Below are positions 36,900 through 45,818 of a stretch of 55,233 nucleotides of DNA, one piece after another (the first letter of the stretch is position 1; each line of letters opens with the position of its first letter). The notes beneath the pieces were generated by a model. It saw nothing but the letters and a program-made list of their open reading frames with translations, had not been told where the DNA came from and searched no databases. A program made the translations under genes and the position numbers. This stretch comes from Candidatus Thiodiazotropha sp. (ex Epidulcina cf. delphinae) (GTDB taxonomy: Bacteria > Pseudomonadota > Gammaproteobacteria > Chromatiales > Chromatiaceae): positions 1 to 55,233 of the forward strand of contig JAHXHS010000035.1 in NCBI GenBank assembly GCA_025656455.1. Reading direction: 5' to 3'.

Positions 36900-37571
36900 T
36901 CACAATGCCATGATTTCGATCAGTTCTCTGCTAGACAGCACATGGCAGTAGATCATGTTAATGATCTCCAGCTCCCTGCGATGGAGTTTCTCCGTGCCGG
37001 CTGCGCAGCAGTCCTCCACGACGAGGACATTGAAGCTCTCGTCAGCCAGGCTTCGCACCGTGGATGAGACGCATTGATCAGTGAAAATGCCGCTCATCAC
37101 GACGTTTTTCACGCCCATGTTCTGCAGTATCAGTCTGAGATTTGTGCCGGTCAGGGCGCTGTCAGTGGTTTTCGTAACCACGATCTCTCCCGCTTCTGGC
37201 GCCAGCTCCGGTACGATCTGGGAGTCCTCAGTATGCTTTGGCAAGAGAAGGTAGTTCCATCCCGGTTTTTTCTGGCTGAGAGAGCGGTCGCGCCCATCTT
37301 CCAATTGACAGGCGATACGCGCATGGAGTACATCCATGCCATGTTGACGGAAACGCGCCTGCAGATCCCGCGTGGCGGGGATGACGACTTCACGCATCCG
37401 GCGCTGGAAGGGGGCCCAGCGCTGGCGCTCCCCAGGATCCTCCGCAGGTTTGAGATAGATGTTCTGAATATCGATCGTCAGCATGACTGTCTCGTTATAA
37501 GGCAGATCCAGGTCCTGCGGTTCCGGAGCGCCCTGGTAGTAGAATGAGCGATAGGCCTGTTTCCAATTCAT
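36900..37571 (-). CDS. Isochorismatase-fold cysteine hydrolase
   Basis: 223 aa from ATG 37571 (GGGGAAGAG upstream). It starts MNWKQAYRSFYYQG. The triad is Asp in VMLTIDIQNIYLKP, Lys in EIVVTKTTDSALTGTN and Cys in SGIFTDQCVSSTVRSLAD. An Arg-rich region and WNYLLLPKHTEDSQIVPELA follow the usual fold. It is a cytosolic cousin of the exported enzyme at 30.2 kb, and could act on an N-carbamoyl or amide substrate. No pathway genes are adjacent. Confidence 0.85.
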   Translation of the reverse strand: MNWKQAYRSFYYQGAPEPQDLDLPYNETVMLTIDIQNIYLKPAEDPGERQRWAPFQRRMREVVIPATRDLQARFRQHGMDVLHARIACQLEDGRDRSLSQKKPGWNYLLLPKHTEDSQIVPELAPEAGEIVVTKTTDSALTGTNLRLILQNMGVKNVVMSGIFTDQCVSSTVRSLADESFNVLVVEDCCAAGTEKLHRRELEIINMIYCHVLSSRELIEIMAL

Positions 37572-37715
37572 CTCTTCCCCCCCATAGTGAGACAATGTTT
37601 ATGAACGATATCTGATTTGAATTAATGTGTCATTGAATAAGGTTTGAATCATTTAAGAACAAAATCATTACGCCTCTTCCCCTGATCAAGCGGGTAACGG
37701 GATAGCGAATGAATA

Positions 37716-37758
37716 CGCCGCCAATGGACGCCAGTCACCGCAAATGAACGCAAATTTC
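37716..37758 (-). repeat. Dispersed repeat R1 (reverse)
   Basis: GCCGCCAATGGACGCCAGTCACC followed by GCAAATGAACGCAAATTTC. Two R1 cores back to back, between the isochorismatase-fold gene and the metallopeptidase gene. Confidence 0.65.
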
Positions 37759-37807
37759 TTCATCATTCGGGTTGACGCTGCGATGAATCATGAAACAATG
37801 ACTTTAC

Positions 37808-39172
37808 ATGAACATAGGGCGTTTATTTATACTGTTCTCATTGTCTATGATGCCGATAAGGTTAGTCGTGGTGTTAACGCTCGTCGGCATGTTATCGGCC
37901 GGCTGTAATGACGGCGGCTCTGATACTGCCGATCCGGTACCGCCTGTGTCCACCGAGTGGACGCGGGATATCCTGTCGACCAGTTTGATGATCGATCTCG
38001 GCTTGATGACGGCGACCGCCGATATTGTTCTGTCGGGCTCGACAGAGACAGCCGGGGCATCGTTCGAGATCGGCGACCTGACCATCGTCAGCGTAAGGAT
38101 GGGGTCGACCCTGCTCGATTTTTACACCGAGGGGCAGCGGCTCGATATCGGCGTCCCTCTGTCGGATGCGCCAGTGGTGTTGACCATTGATTACAGCTAC
38201 CGGGTGCGCGACGGCTTTGACGGTATCCTTGACAACGGGCTCACCTTCATCTGGCCGTACTATTGCGGCAACATGTTTCCATGCAAGTCAGACCCCGGCG
38301 AGGGATTGTCATTCGAGCTCGAACTCATCGGCGCCCCTGTAGGAATGGACGCCGTCTATCCCACCTCGATCCCAGTCGATGCGCCATCCTACATGATCGG
38401 CTGGGCGGTGGATGAGTTCGACTACATCGATCTTGGCGTCACGACCGACGGCACCCGGGTGGGTGTCTACTACGAACCTGGGGGTGAAAGCGATGCCATC
38501 GATGGGACTCAGAACCTGCGCCATGTTATGGATTGGTATGAGCAGACCTACGGTGCGTACCTCTTCGGCGACGAGGTTGCCAGCGTGTCGGTTGCATGGA
38601 GGGGTGGGGGGCTTGGCGGTATGGAGCATCACCCCTTCTGGCATGTCGCGCGCGGCTCCATGTCCGATCAGGCGACCCATGCCCATGAGGCGGCGCACGG
38701 TTGGTTCGGCAACGGCGTTCGCATCGCGTGCTGGGAGGACTTTGTCCTTTCGGAGGGCGCGGCATCGTACCTGGCGGCGCGGTCGTTGACCGAGATCGGC
38801 GGCGCCACGCTTGGCAATTCCATCTGGACGGCTTACACCAGCCGGCTCAACGCTCTGCAGCAGAGCAACGAGAACAAGATCGCCTGGCCCGACGGGTGTA
38901 ATCAGATCGATATTCTGGACGATGGCCTGTTCGGCGCCGCGCCTTATATGAAGGGCGCGTTCTTCTTTCGCGACGTAGCGCGCGCGATCGGTAAAACGAT
39001 GTTCGACCAAGTGCTGAGCACTTTCTATACGGTCAACAAAGGCAAGCCCGCACACATGCAGGATTTGCTCGACACAATCGATGCCGAGACCGGCTACGAC
39101 CCGACCGCCTGTGCCGTCGGCTGGCTAAGGTCGGAAGCATTGCCTGCCGACGGTACGTGCGATTACTATTAA
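37808..39172 (+). CDS. M1-like (gluzincin) metallopeptidase lipoprotein
   Basis: 454 aa with lipobox LSAGC (Cys at about 33) and a linker DGGSDTADPVPP. Gluzincin signature: HEAAH, then exactly 18 residues, then Glu in VLSEGAASY, as in M1 aminopeptidases (HExxH-x18-E). The exopeptidase GAMEN motif appears as GGMEHH, keeping the Glu. It lacks the large C-terminal domains of classical PepN, so it is a compact outer- or inner-membrane-anchored form. The start is uncertain (ATG 37808 or 37847); neither has a clear ribosome site. Confidence 0.8.
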   Translation: MNIGRLFILFSLSMMPIRLVVVLTLVGMLSAGCNDGGSDTADPVPPVSTEWTRDILSTSLMIDLGLMTATADIVLSGSTETAGASFEIGDLTIVSVRMGSTLLDFYTEGQRLDIGVPLSDAPVVLTIDYSYRVRDGFDGILDNGLTFIWPYYCGNMFPCKSDPGEGLSFELELIGAPVGMDAVYPTSIPVDAPSYMIGWAVDEFDYIDLGVTTDGTRVGVYYEPGGESDAIDGTQNLRHVMDWYEQTYGAYLFGDEVASVSVAWRGGGLGGMEHHPFWHVARGSMSDQATHAHEAAHGWFGNGVRIACWEDFVLSEGAASYLAARSLTEIGGATLGNSIWTAYTSRLNALQQSNENKIAWPDGCNQIDILDDGLFGAAPYMKGAFFFRDVARAIGKTMFDQVLSTFYTVNKGKPAHMQDLLDTIDAETGYDPTACAVGWLRSEALPADGTCDYY

Positions 39173-39203
39173 TACGACTATTTCGTTGCCGGGTTAATAG
39201 TAT

Positions 39204-39219
39204 TAGGACACCACACTAG
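39204..39219 (+). repeat. 16-bp direct repeat, left copy (TAGGACACCACACTAG)
   Basis: Matches 39883-39898 (TAGGACACTACACTAG) with one difference. The two copies enclose a 660-bp gene-poor block with a PEP-CTERM remnant and two R1 repeats. Related sequences (CAGTATAGGACACTA) are at 13325 and, inverted, at about 35072. Confidence 0.6.
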
Positions 39220-39248
39220 TTAAGGATCGTGTGTGAACGCTGAATGTA

Positions 39249-39520
39249 TCAGTTGGTTTTCCCGCGAACCGCAATAAGACTACTCAGGCCTAAAAGCATC
39301 AACAAGAGTGTGCCCGGCTCTGGTACATCTGTTGATTCAGAAGTCCGGCTTGTCACCAGGATATTATCGAGATTTACTTCTAGGAGAGGGTCGAGTCCAG
39401 CACCGGCTATCCAGGGTGAGAGTGCGAAACGAAAAGACTCGATATCATCACGAAAAATGGGACACTCAATGATTGCAATTAACCTTAGCATGAGTAGCTG
39501 TCCATTGCACTTTTCAAGCG
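39249..39520 (-). pseudogene. PEP-CTERM protein remnant (3' end only)
   Basis: The leftward frame ends with TDVPEPGTLLLMLLGLSSLI and AVRGKTN, a textbook PEP-CTERM sorting signal (VPEP, hydrophobic helix, basic end). Upstream residues FRDDIESFRFALSPW and LLEVNLDNILVTS look like the final beta strands of such a protein. No start or signal peptide exists: the frame runs into an R1 repeat at 39527. The body of the gene is lost. Confidence 0.6.
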
Positions 39521-39526
39521 GTATTT

Positions 39527-39558
39527 GTCCGCAAATGAACGCTAACAAACGCAAATTC
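39527..39558 (-). repeat. Dispersed repeat R1 (reverse)
   Basis: TTGTCCGCAAATGAACGCTA followed by ACAAACGCAAATTC, at the 5' break of the PEP-CTERM remnant. Confidence 0.7.
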
Positions 39559-39777
39559 GTAGTAGGTGACCTCATGCTGTGGCGCCGCTACCTCGGGGCT
39601 AAACCAATCAAGTCATCGTGGAGAAGCGGCAGCGGCGTACGGATGTAGTGTTTCATAGACCAAGAACTGGAAGTCGTTCAGTCATTGATCCCGCCAGGGA
39701 ATGCAGTGAAAAGAGGCTCTTTTGGCGAGAGAGATATGACTGCGATTGAAGGCCATCAAGGCAGAGGGTGGATGATT

Positions 39778-39815
39778 CGCATTCGCGTTAACTTACTTTC
39801 ATTCGCGGACAAACA
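39778..39815 (+). repeat. Dispersed repeat R1
   Basis: GCATTCGCGTTAACTTACTTTC followed by ATTCGCGGACAAAC, in a gene-free stretch (39520-39894) where nothing else was recognised. Confidence 0.6.
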
Positions 39816-39882
39816 ACTTCGAACTGGAGGGCTGAACCGTGATGAAATGTATGGTCTAGCCCCCCCATTCAGAGGGCTAGTG

Positions 39883-39898
39883 TAGGACACTACACTAG
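39883..39898 (+). repeat. 16-bp direct repeat, right copy (TAGGACACTACACTAG)
   Basis: Partner of 39204-39219. It contains the stop codon (TAG on the minus strand) of the tandem PilJ-domain gene. Confidence 0.6.
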
Positions 39899-40674
39899 CC
39901 AGCGACTTCCACATACATGCCGGTAATGGTGTTCATGGACTTCATGATGCTGTCTGTGGTCGCAAATACGGTGACAGGTAGGCCGCCTTTCTCTACATCC
40001 ATGAAGAAAGGGCGGATAATCCGCCACAGGCGGGTGACCCTGATGAGCTTGGCAGTGATCTCAGGTGTATTGATCTTTTCGGTCTTCAGAAGAACCAGGG
40101 CTGACTCAAACTCTTTAACTGCATTTTTAAGTTGATTGACAGAGTCCCGATCCTTGAAACCCAATTGATAGGCGATATAGTATTTGGCAATACGTTGGGA
40201 GAGCATGCGCTGCCTGCCGGAGATATTCACGACCTTCGGTTTTTCCAGGTTAGAGAGCGCCTCGATCTTCACCACGACATCCTGGCTGACTTCCAAAATG
40301 GTCTCGCTCAGGTCGAGCACCATGGCGGCATTATCCTGATCGTAGGGGCGACCGACCAGTTCGGCATACTCATCGATTGCAATATCCAGGAAAGCCAGAA
40401 CTTTCTGTACATTCTGATGGTTGATTTCAGCCTTTAGTTCAGCATGGTTCTTTTTGAATTCGGCAATGCTGCCCTGTAGCTGTTGTTTTGCCTTATCACG
40501 TCTCACGTTGCCACCGAGAAAGAAATAAGCCTTGGCGATCCTCTGAGAGAGCATGCGTTGTTTGCCAGCCTTGTTGACTGCTTCGGCCAGATCGATTTCA
40601 GCCGCGTAGGTTGAAAATGAGAGGCCCAGCATCAAGGTCAGGCAGAGGGTTAGCAGATATTTTGCAGTCATCAT
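39895..40674 (-). CDS. Secreted protein with two PilJ-type sensor domains
   Basis: 259 aa, signal peptide about 1-24 (LLTLCLTLMLGLSFSTYAA). Two PilJ/type IV pili chemoreceptor N-terminal domains are arranged in tandem. The first has NKAGKQRMLSQRIAKAYF (about residue 35), the second NISGRQRMLSQRIAKYY (about residue 150). This is the nitrate/nitrite-sensing-like P-box helix. No transmembrane output domain exists, so it is a free periplasmic receptor. The chemoreceptor at 49.3 kb has the same motif (AGRQRMLSQRVAKE), which suggests they may recognise related ligands. Confidence 0.85.
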   Translation of the reverse strand: MMTAKYLLTLCLTLMLGLSFSTYAAEIDLAEAVNKAGKQRMLSQRIAKAYFFLGGNVRRDKAKQQLQGSIAEFKKNHAELKAEINHQNVQKVLAFLDIAIDEYAELVGRPYDQDNAAMVLDLSETILEVSQDVVVKIEALSNLEKPKVVNISGRQRMLSQRIAKYYIAYQLGFKDRDSVNQLKNAVKEFESALVLLKTEKINTPEITAKLIRVTRLWRIIRPFFMDVEKGGLPVTVFATTDSIMKSMNTITGMYVEVAG

Positions 40675-41138
40675 AATAATTTTCCTGATACATCCTGGAA
40701 AAGTGGTCTCATATTTTTGCTCGCATGTTGCTAAATCGCGCCATTCCCATCGGCTAGGATACAGTCAGCGGTACACACAGCAATTGAGGGGGCGCACTTA
40801 CTCCTATGTTTAATGGCCTGTCCTACCCAAGCGGATATAGAACAGTTCGCTTTTCACTCCTACAGGCCCAGCACCCCTATAACGCGCCTCAATAAACATC
40901 GTTTTTTTATATGGATATAGATCGGCACCAAATAAGAAAGATTTAATCGGTTAATTCTTGAGTGCAGTATTTCACAAAAATAGAGAGAGGGGAAAAAGAT
41001 TCCTGCCTGGTTTCTCTTTTCGACTCCTCCTCACATCGGCTCGGTGGAAAAACAAAATATGACGATTTCAGTCATCAGTAGAAGTGTCCATTGGCGACTT
41101 AATCATGTTACCCGCCTGATGAGAGAGAATCCTCTCTT
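40675..41138. other. Gene-free region
   Basis: 464 bp between the tandem PilJ gene and the phospholipase D remnant. It is relatively AT-rich. Beyond the expected leftward promoter of the PilJ gene I see no gene, repeat or strong hairpin. Confidence 0.4.
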
Positions 41139-42628
41139 TTAAAGAAGCGGCTCCAAGGGCAGCATGCCCCAGAACATGACTTTAAGCCTTTTCATCAACC
41201 CGGCTTGCTGCTGTATGTCCGATGCCTCGGCATCCCAGCTATTTTCGGGAGCCATGTCCTGCCGGATGGCCTGCTCCACCTGCTGGGCGATTGCTCTGTT
41301 GTGAATCACGATCCCCGCCTCGGTATTGAGATTGGCCGATCGCGGGTCAAAATTGAATGTGCCGATATAGGCGTACTTCCCATCCACAACGACAGACTTG
41401 GCGTGGAGGGCGAAGATCGGCGCGCGCTTCTCCCTTGCCTTATGGCGCTCGATCAGCGATTGCGCAATAGCAGGATTGGGTTTGAATTCATAAATCTTCA
41501 GGCCGAGATCGAGCAGACGCTGCTTCTGATTACAGTAACCCGAGTAGGCCTGGAGATTGTCGGTGGATGCCAGTGAATTGGTTACAATGGATATCTCGAC
41601 ACCCTTGCCGATCAGCTCGGCAAAGAACGCAAAGCCCGCTTCCGGCATGATCAGGTAGGGGCTCTCGATCACAATCCACTCCTTTGCCTGGGAGAGCAGG
41701 TCGATCAACGATGAAGTGGAGAGCCCGCCGCCGTCGAGTCGGCGTCTATTGCTGTTCTTGCCAGGGATGTCACGAATATAATAGGCATCCGTCCAGGAGA
41801 GCTGGTCCAGTATCCCGTCGATTCGCCCGCCCAGGTCGGTAACGGCGGCGCGTACTTCAGGGGCAAAGTTGTCCGGGTCTTCGGCGTAGTCGTGCAGCCA
41901 TTGAGTATAGTGCTTGATCGCCGCCGGAGTTAGCGCCTCTCTTTCATCGGCCAGGATCGATTCGAGAGAGACGGAGAGGGGGCTCTCCCAGAAGATGTCG
42001 AAGCTCTCCCGCATCGTGGGGACGACGCTCCCGGCCACCATCACATCACGATCCCGGAAGTTGTAGGCGTGGTCGTAATCGTAATACTCATCAGCCATAT
42101 TACGGCCGCCGGTAATGGCAACGGCCTGATCGTAGATCGCTACCTTATCATGCATGCGTTGGTTGGCGCCGCGGAAATCGGTGAGCAGATGCCAAAGCTG
42201 AGTGAAAAGGCCGACACCGACCGAGTGTTTGGGGTTATAGATCTTGATCTGAATATTGGGATGGGCGCTCAACGACAGCATTGTCTCCGGTTCGGCGTCG
42301 ATCAACAGGTCGTCCACGATGACCCGCACCTTGACGCCGCGCTCAGCAGCGCTTCGCTGGCCAGCGTGCCGATATTGTCGGTGCTCCAGATAAAGTACTG
42401 CACATCGATGCTCTCCTTGGCGGACTCCGCCAGCCAGGCGCGCGCCAGCAACGACTCCTCGCCCTTCTCCAGCACATAGACCGCACTCTTGCCAGGATAG
42501 TTCGCCGCCGAGGCCTCAAATGCATCGAGCCCCGTCGCGCCAGGGCGGGCGAATGCGGATAATGGCGGCGTCAACAGGCAGAGGACAGTGAGGAGGAAGA
42601 GCCCCATTTTTTCAATAATCAAGGACAT
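41139..42628 (-). pseudogene. Phospholipase D / cardiolipin-synthase-like gene with a frameshift
   Basis: The upstream frame (from ATG 42628) gives a signal peptide and AWLAESAKESIDVQYFIWS, the typical PLD start. It leaves frame after ASEALLSAAS. The downstream frame continues SAAERGVKVRVIVDDLLIDA and has both HKD motifs (MHDKVAIYDQAVAITGGRN and LHAKSVVVDGKYAYIGTFNF), ending normally near MLPLEPLL. Joined, the protein would be about 495 aa. The break is at TCAGCAGCGC (42343-42352). Restoring a second copy of this 10-mer would restore the frame exactly. It is either a true slippage deletion or an assembly error. Confidence 0.8.
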
Positions 42629-42657
42629 CCGTCGATTATACCCAGATTACAGATCAG

Positions 42658-42725
42658 GGTATGTGCTGATTGTTGGTAGATTACAGCGTTTTGATACTTC
42701 TAAAAGATGAGTGTCACCATCTTCC
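42658..42725 (+). repeat. R5 repeat, copy 1
   Basis: GTGCTGATTGTTGGTAGATT, ACAGCGTTTTGATACTTCTA, AAAGATGAGTGTCACCATCT. It matches 43881-43947 at roughly nine of ten positions. A third, diverged copy may exist near 49001-49050. Non-coding. Confidence 0.65.
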
Positions 42726-42920
42726 TATATTACCTGGCATGCAATCCGCGCAGAAAAATACCAAAATCATCGCCCCACTATCAAAGTCACCTCATGTTTC
42801 ACTGTTCCATGATCTCCTACATAGGTTGCCGCATAGGCGCGCAATGTCAAATTTGATGCACTGTTAAGGCGCGTTGAAGCTCTTCTTGTATAACATGGAC
42901 ATGTTCATACAGACCGTGCT

Positions 42921-43344
42921 CTATTTTTCAAAGGAAATGTGACGGTACGCAGAGCCAGCGACAAGAATGAAACGCTTTACATCGTAGTTCTGAATCTGAA
43001 TCACAAAATTCCTGTTTTCGCCGGAACTCATCTCTCTTGTAGATAAACGGGGCTTTTGGTCCGTAAGGATAGATGGCCATCCACAATGCAGCTTTGACAT
43101 GTACATCACCAGCATAGATATAAAGCTGTGTATTTTTCCTCGGCAAGCCATCAGGTTTTTGGATATGAAACCTGGCTGCCTCAGAGGCATAAAGTGATTG
43201 AGGGATGAAGCACAAACAAAAAAGAGCTGTCAAGCAACAAAAATATTTTGTGCGGCTTCTTCTTTCAAATCCATCACATACTTCGTAAGTGTATCCCCAC
43301 GGGCTAGTACGTTTGCGCCCTATTCCATTGATTTTTTGGAGCAA
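42921..43344 (-). pseudogene. Secreted protein, probably frameshifted
   Basis: The leftward frame from about 43344 has a signal-like stretch (FCCLTALFCLCFIPQSLYAS) and a beta-rich part (TQLYIYAGDVHVKAALWMAI, YGPKAPFIYKRDEFRRKQ). It then becomes Cys-rich and unlikely. The adjacent frame picks up with NFVIQIQNYDVKRFILVAGS and AYRHISFEK, a better continuation. The switch point is near AAAACAGGAAT (about 43013). It may be a small periplasmic protein broken by one indel, or a sequencing error. I do not recognise the family. Confidence 0.35.
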
Positions 43345-43596
43345 GCCGATTTCGTACCCAAAGGGTACTTCCTATGGGGTGGATCCTTAGTAATTAATTA
43401 GCTCTGGATCTTAGCAATGGTTAGGCTCTAAGGCAAGTCGTTTAATCACCCTCGCTGGCTTGTCTCACAGTAAGGCAATCAGATGCTGTTTCTCAAATTG
43501 AGCAATACATGAAGACACCCATCAATTGAAATAAACGATAGTGTGCGCTAGAGTGGTTTGCGTACGGATAGACGCAAGCGCCATGGAGAGCGTACG

Positions 43597-43791
43597 GTGT
43601 ATCTGGCTGCGCCTTTTGGAACATATGAGTATGATAGGTATAAAGCTATAGCATTAAATGTCATTACCACTCCTGGTCCGCAAGGTGACGTTTACTTGTT
43701 GGAAGTTGAATTCGAGGATGAATCTGGTTTTAGACAAACTTTCCCAGTGGGTGATTTACAGACTATCCTTGATCAGGCCTATCAACCATAA
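43597..43791 (+). CDS. Small hypothetical protein, 64 aa
   Basis: From GTG 43597 with GGAGAG 7 nt upstream. VYLAAPFGTYEYDRYKAIAL, then DVYLLEVEFEDESGFRQTF and DLQTILDQAYQP, with alternating strand-like pattern. It is followed 16 bp later by the best intrinsic terminator in the window, supporting a real transcribed gene. I recognise no family. Confidence 0.6.
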   Translation: MYLAAPFGTYEYDRYKAIALNVITTPGPQGDVYLLEVEFEDESGFRQTFPVGDLQTILDQAYQP

Positions 43792-43807
43792 ATAATTTAT
43801 ATTCCGA

Positions 43808-43832
43808 ACACCCGCCTTGGCGGGTGTTTTTT
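43808..43832 (+). terminator. Intrinsic terminator
   Basis: ACACCCGCC, loop TT, GGCGGGTGT, followed by TTTTTT. A GC-rich 9-bp stem with a clear U-tract, downstream of the 64-aa gene. Confidence 0.85.
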
Positions 43833-43880
43833 AGAAACAGTTAGATAAATACAGAATGTGATTCCATCCACGCCAGCAGT

Positions 43881-43947
43881 GGTATGCGCTGATTGTTGGT
43901 GGATTACAGCGTTTTAATACTTCTAAACGATGAGTCCCCATCTTTAT
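43881..43947 (+). repeat. R5 repeat, copy 2
   Basis: GCGCTGATTGTTGGTGGATT, ACAGCGTTTTAATACTTCTA, AACGATGAGTCCCCATCT. Direct repeat of 42658-42725. Confidence 0.65.
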
Positions 43948-43948
43948 C

Positions 43949-44476
43949 TCACATTCGCTCCACCGCCAGCGTCCATTTCCGGCAGTCGTAGAATTCAAGC
44001 TCCTCCGAAACCGACGGGAAGCGCCCGCAATTGAAGTAGCGCCAATAGAAGCTGTTATAGCCAAGACAGTGACCGTCTTCGCTTGCCAACAGGGGGCAGG
44101 TGATTCCCAATGGCCTGCAGCAGTTGGTGCAGCCGCCGCAGGAAACGCCGTGGCTCCAGTCGTTGCGCCGTACAGCGATGGCCGGGTCTGGCGCCTGGTG
44201 CGGTGGGCTGGAGAGCGGCACCGAAAACATGAACCCCCTCTCTTGCCTGAACATCAAGTACATAATCCGCAACCCGTGGGGCAGCAGCTTGAGGCCGGGG
44301 CCTAGATAGCGCCAGAATCGCCAGTCGGCAAAAAAGCACCAGGACATGAGCGGCGCGGTTAAATAACCGCCCACCAGCGTGGCAACCGACAGAGAGAGAT
44401 AGGAAATGAACAGGATTCTGACAAAGGCCCAGCGAAGCCGTTGCAGGGCGGAAGGTTGGGTATCTGCGTTATTCAT
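43949..44476 (-). CDS. Membrane protein with C-terminal Cys cluster (YkgJ-like)
   Basis: 175 aa. Two hydrophobic segments at about 15-37 and 38-60 are followed by a cytosolic or periplasmic tail. The tail holds SCGGCTNCCRPLGITCPLL, then HCLGYN, FNCGRF and YDCRKW, eight Cys in total, typical of zinc/iron-chelating YkgJ-type cysteine clusters. A metal- or Fe-S-binding role at the membrane is inferred. The start at 44476 has no strong ribosome site. It stands alone next to an R5 repeat. Confidence 0.7.
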   Translation of the reverse strand: MNNADTQPSALQRLRWAFVRILFISYLSLSVATLVGGYLTAPLMSWCFFADWRFWRYLGPGLKLLPHGLRIMYLMFRQERGFMFSVPLSSPPHQAPDPAIAVRRNDWSHGVSCGGCTNCCRPLGITCPLLASEDGHCLGYNSFYWRYFNCGRFPSVSEELEFYDCRKWTLAVERM

Positions 44477-44668
44477 AGGCTGTCACCGATCCCTGATGCA
44501 TGAGCGATGGGTTTCGAGGTGAGTTGATGCCTCTACGGACAGTGGTTAAAGCAAAATGTTCCCATCCTATCGATAATCTATCAAGACCTCCATTATTTTA
44601 TACCAATATTTTTCAATATATGAGAGAGGCGTTGGTAAGTGTAGGTCTACCCACGGCGCCCAAGAAAC

Positions 44669-45818
44669 TCATCTGTTTATATCAAGCGAGTAACCCTTCT
44701 CGGTAAACAATCGCACACAGCTATCCACGACCTCAGGGTCATAGATTTTACCGCGTCCTCTCTTTAACTCCTCGAGTGCTGCGTCAGCCCAAGCCCAGCG
44801 CGGTAGGGGCGATCGGTCGCCATCGCCTCCACCACGTCAGCCATGCCATGATCCGGGCCTCAAAAGAGATTTCATCCCCTTTCAGCCCATAAGGATAGCC
44901 ACTGCCGTCAATGCGCTCATGGTGTTGATGAATCATGTCAACCACAGGCCAGAGGAAATCGATATCCTTGAGGATCTGGTAACCGACTTCAGGGTGTAGC
45001 TTGATAATTGCGAGTTCGGGTTCACTCAACTTGCCGGGGCGGTTGAGGATTTCAGCGGGGACGGAAATCTTGCCGAGATCGTGAATGATACCGCCTATGC
45101 CGATCCCTTCGATCATATCCTGTTCCAGTCCCAGCTCTCGGGCAATGGCGCTGGACAAGTCTGCGACATGGCGCTGATGGCCGGCTGTATAGGGATCACG
45201 TTGCTCCAGGGTCATGGCAAAGGCCTGGATGGTTTGCATCAGGGATTTTTTTAGCAGCGCATCCTTCCGATGTCCGAAGATAATCGTCCACATGCTGCCG
45301 CCGAACAGGCTCAGTTGGCGTGCATCGTCCTCACTGTAGGGGTGCGGTTTGTCGCCGACACTGATGATGGCGACGATTTTCTCTTTGTCCACGATCGGGA
45401 TACTCATGTGCCGTTGCAGGGGAAAGTGCCCCTCGGGCAGCCCATTTTTGCTCTCCAGGTCTGGGTAGTCGTTATGAATAGCGGGCCTTTTGGTCCTGAT
45501 GCAATCAGCCCAGATGCCCGCTTCGCTCAGGGGGAGGTGGCTGCTGGGTTCGGCCGTGCGCCGCTCAATGGTCTCTTCAGACCACAGATAGAGATCGATG
45601 TGCTCCTGATTCGCATTCATGGAGTGCAGGTAGCCCACTTCACTGTCCGTCATACTCACCGCTGTCTCCAGGGCATAGGTAGCCAGCTCCTCTTCCGAAG
45701 CCTCGCCCATCTGCGATAGCACTATACAGCCAGTCGTGCGGTCACGAAACTCAACCCAAAGAAAGATTTCAAATGATGGGTATCCGTGTTTCATTTTGAT
45801 TTGCCATATTGCCTGCAA
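44669..45818 (-). pseudogene. GAF/HD-GYP c-di-GMP phosphodiesterase with two frameshifts
   Basis: The N-terminal GAF domain (about 38-185; ETAVSMTDSEVGYLHSMN, RHMSIPIVDKEKIVAIIS) and the HD-GYP domain with its HD (GGIIHDLGK) and HHERIDGSGYPYG motifs are intact. At about 44845 the frame breaks one base short of ARIMAVADVVEAMATDRPYR. At about 44800 it breaks again before DAALEELKRG. The third segment ends with VDSCVRLFTEKGYSLDINR at stop 44669-44671. The active-site motifs precede the breaks, but the final helices are lost. The N-terminus may be truncated too. Confidence 0.75.

Noticed and set aside
38309..39055. 248-codon frame antisense to the metallopeptidase
   Set aside because: The sense frame carries the zinc motif and lipobox.
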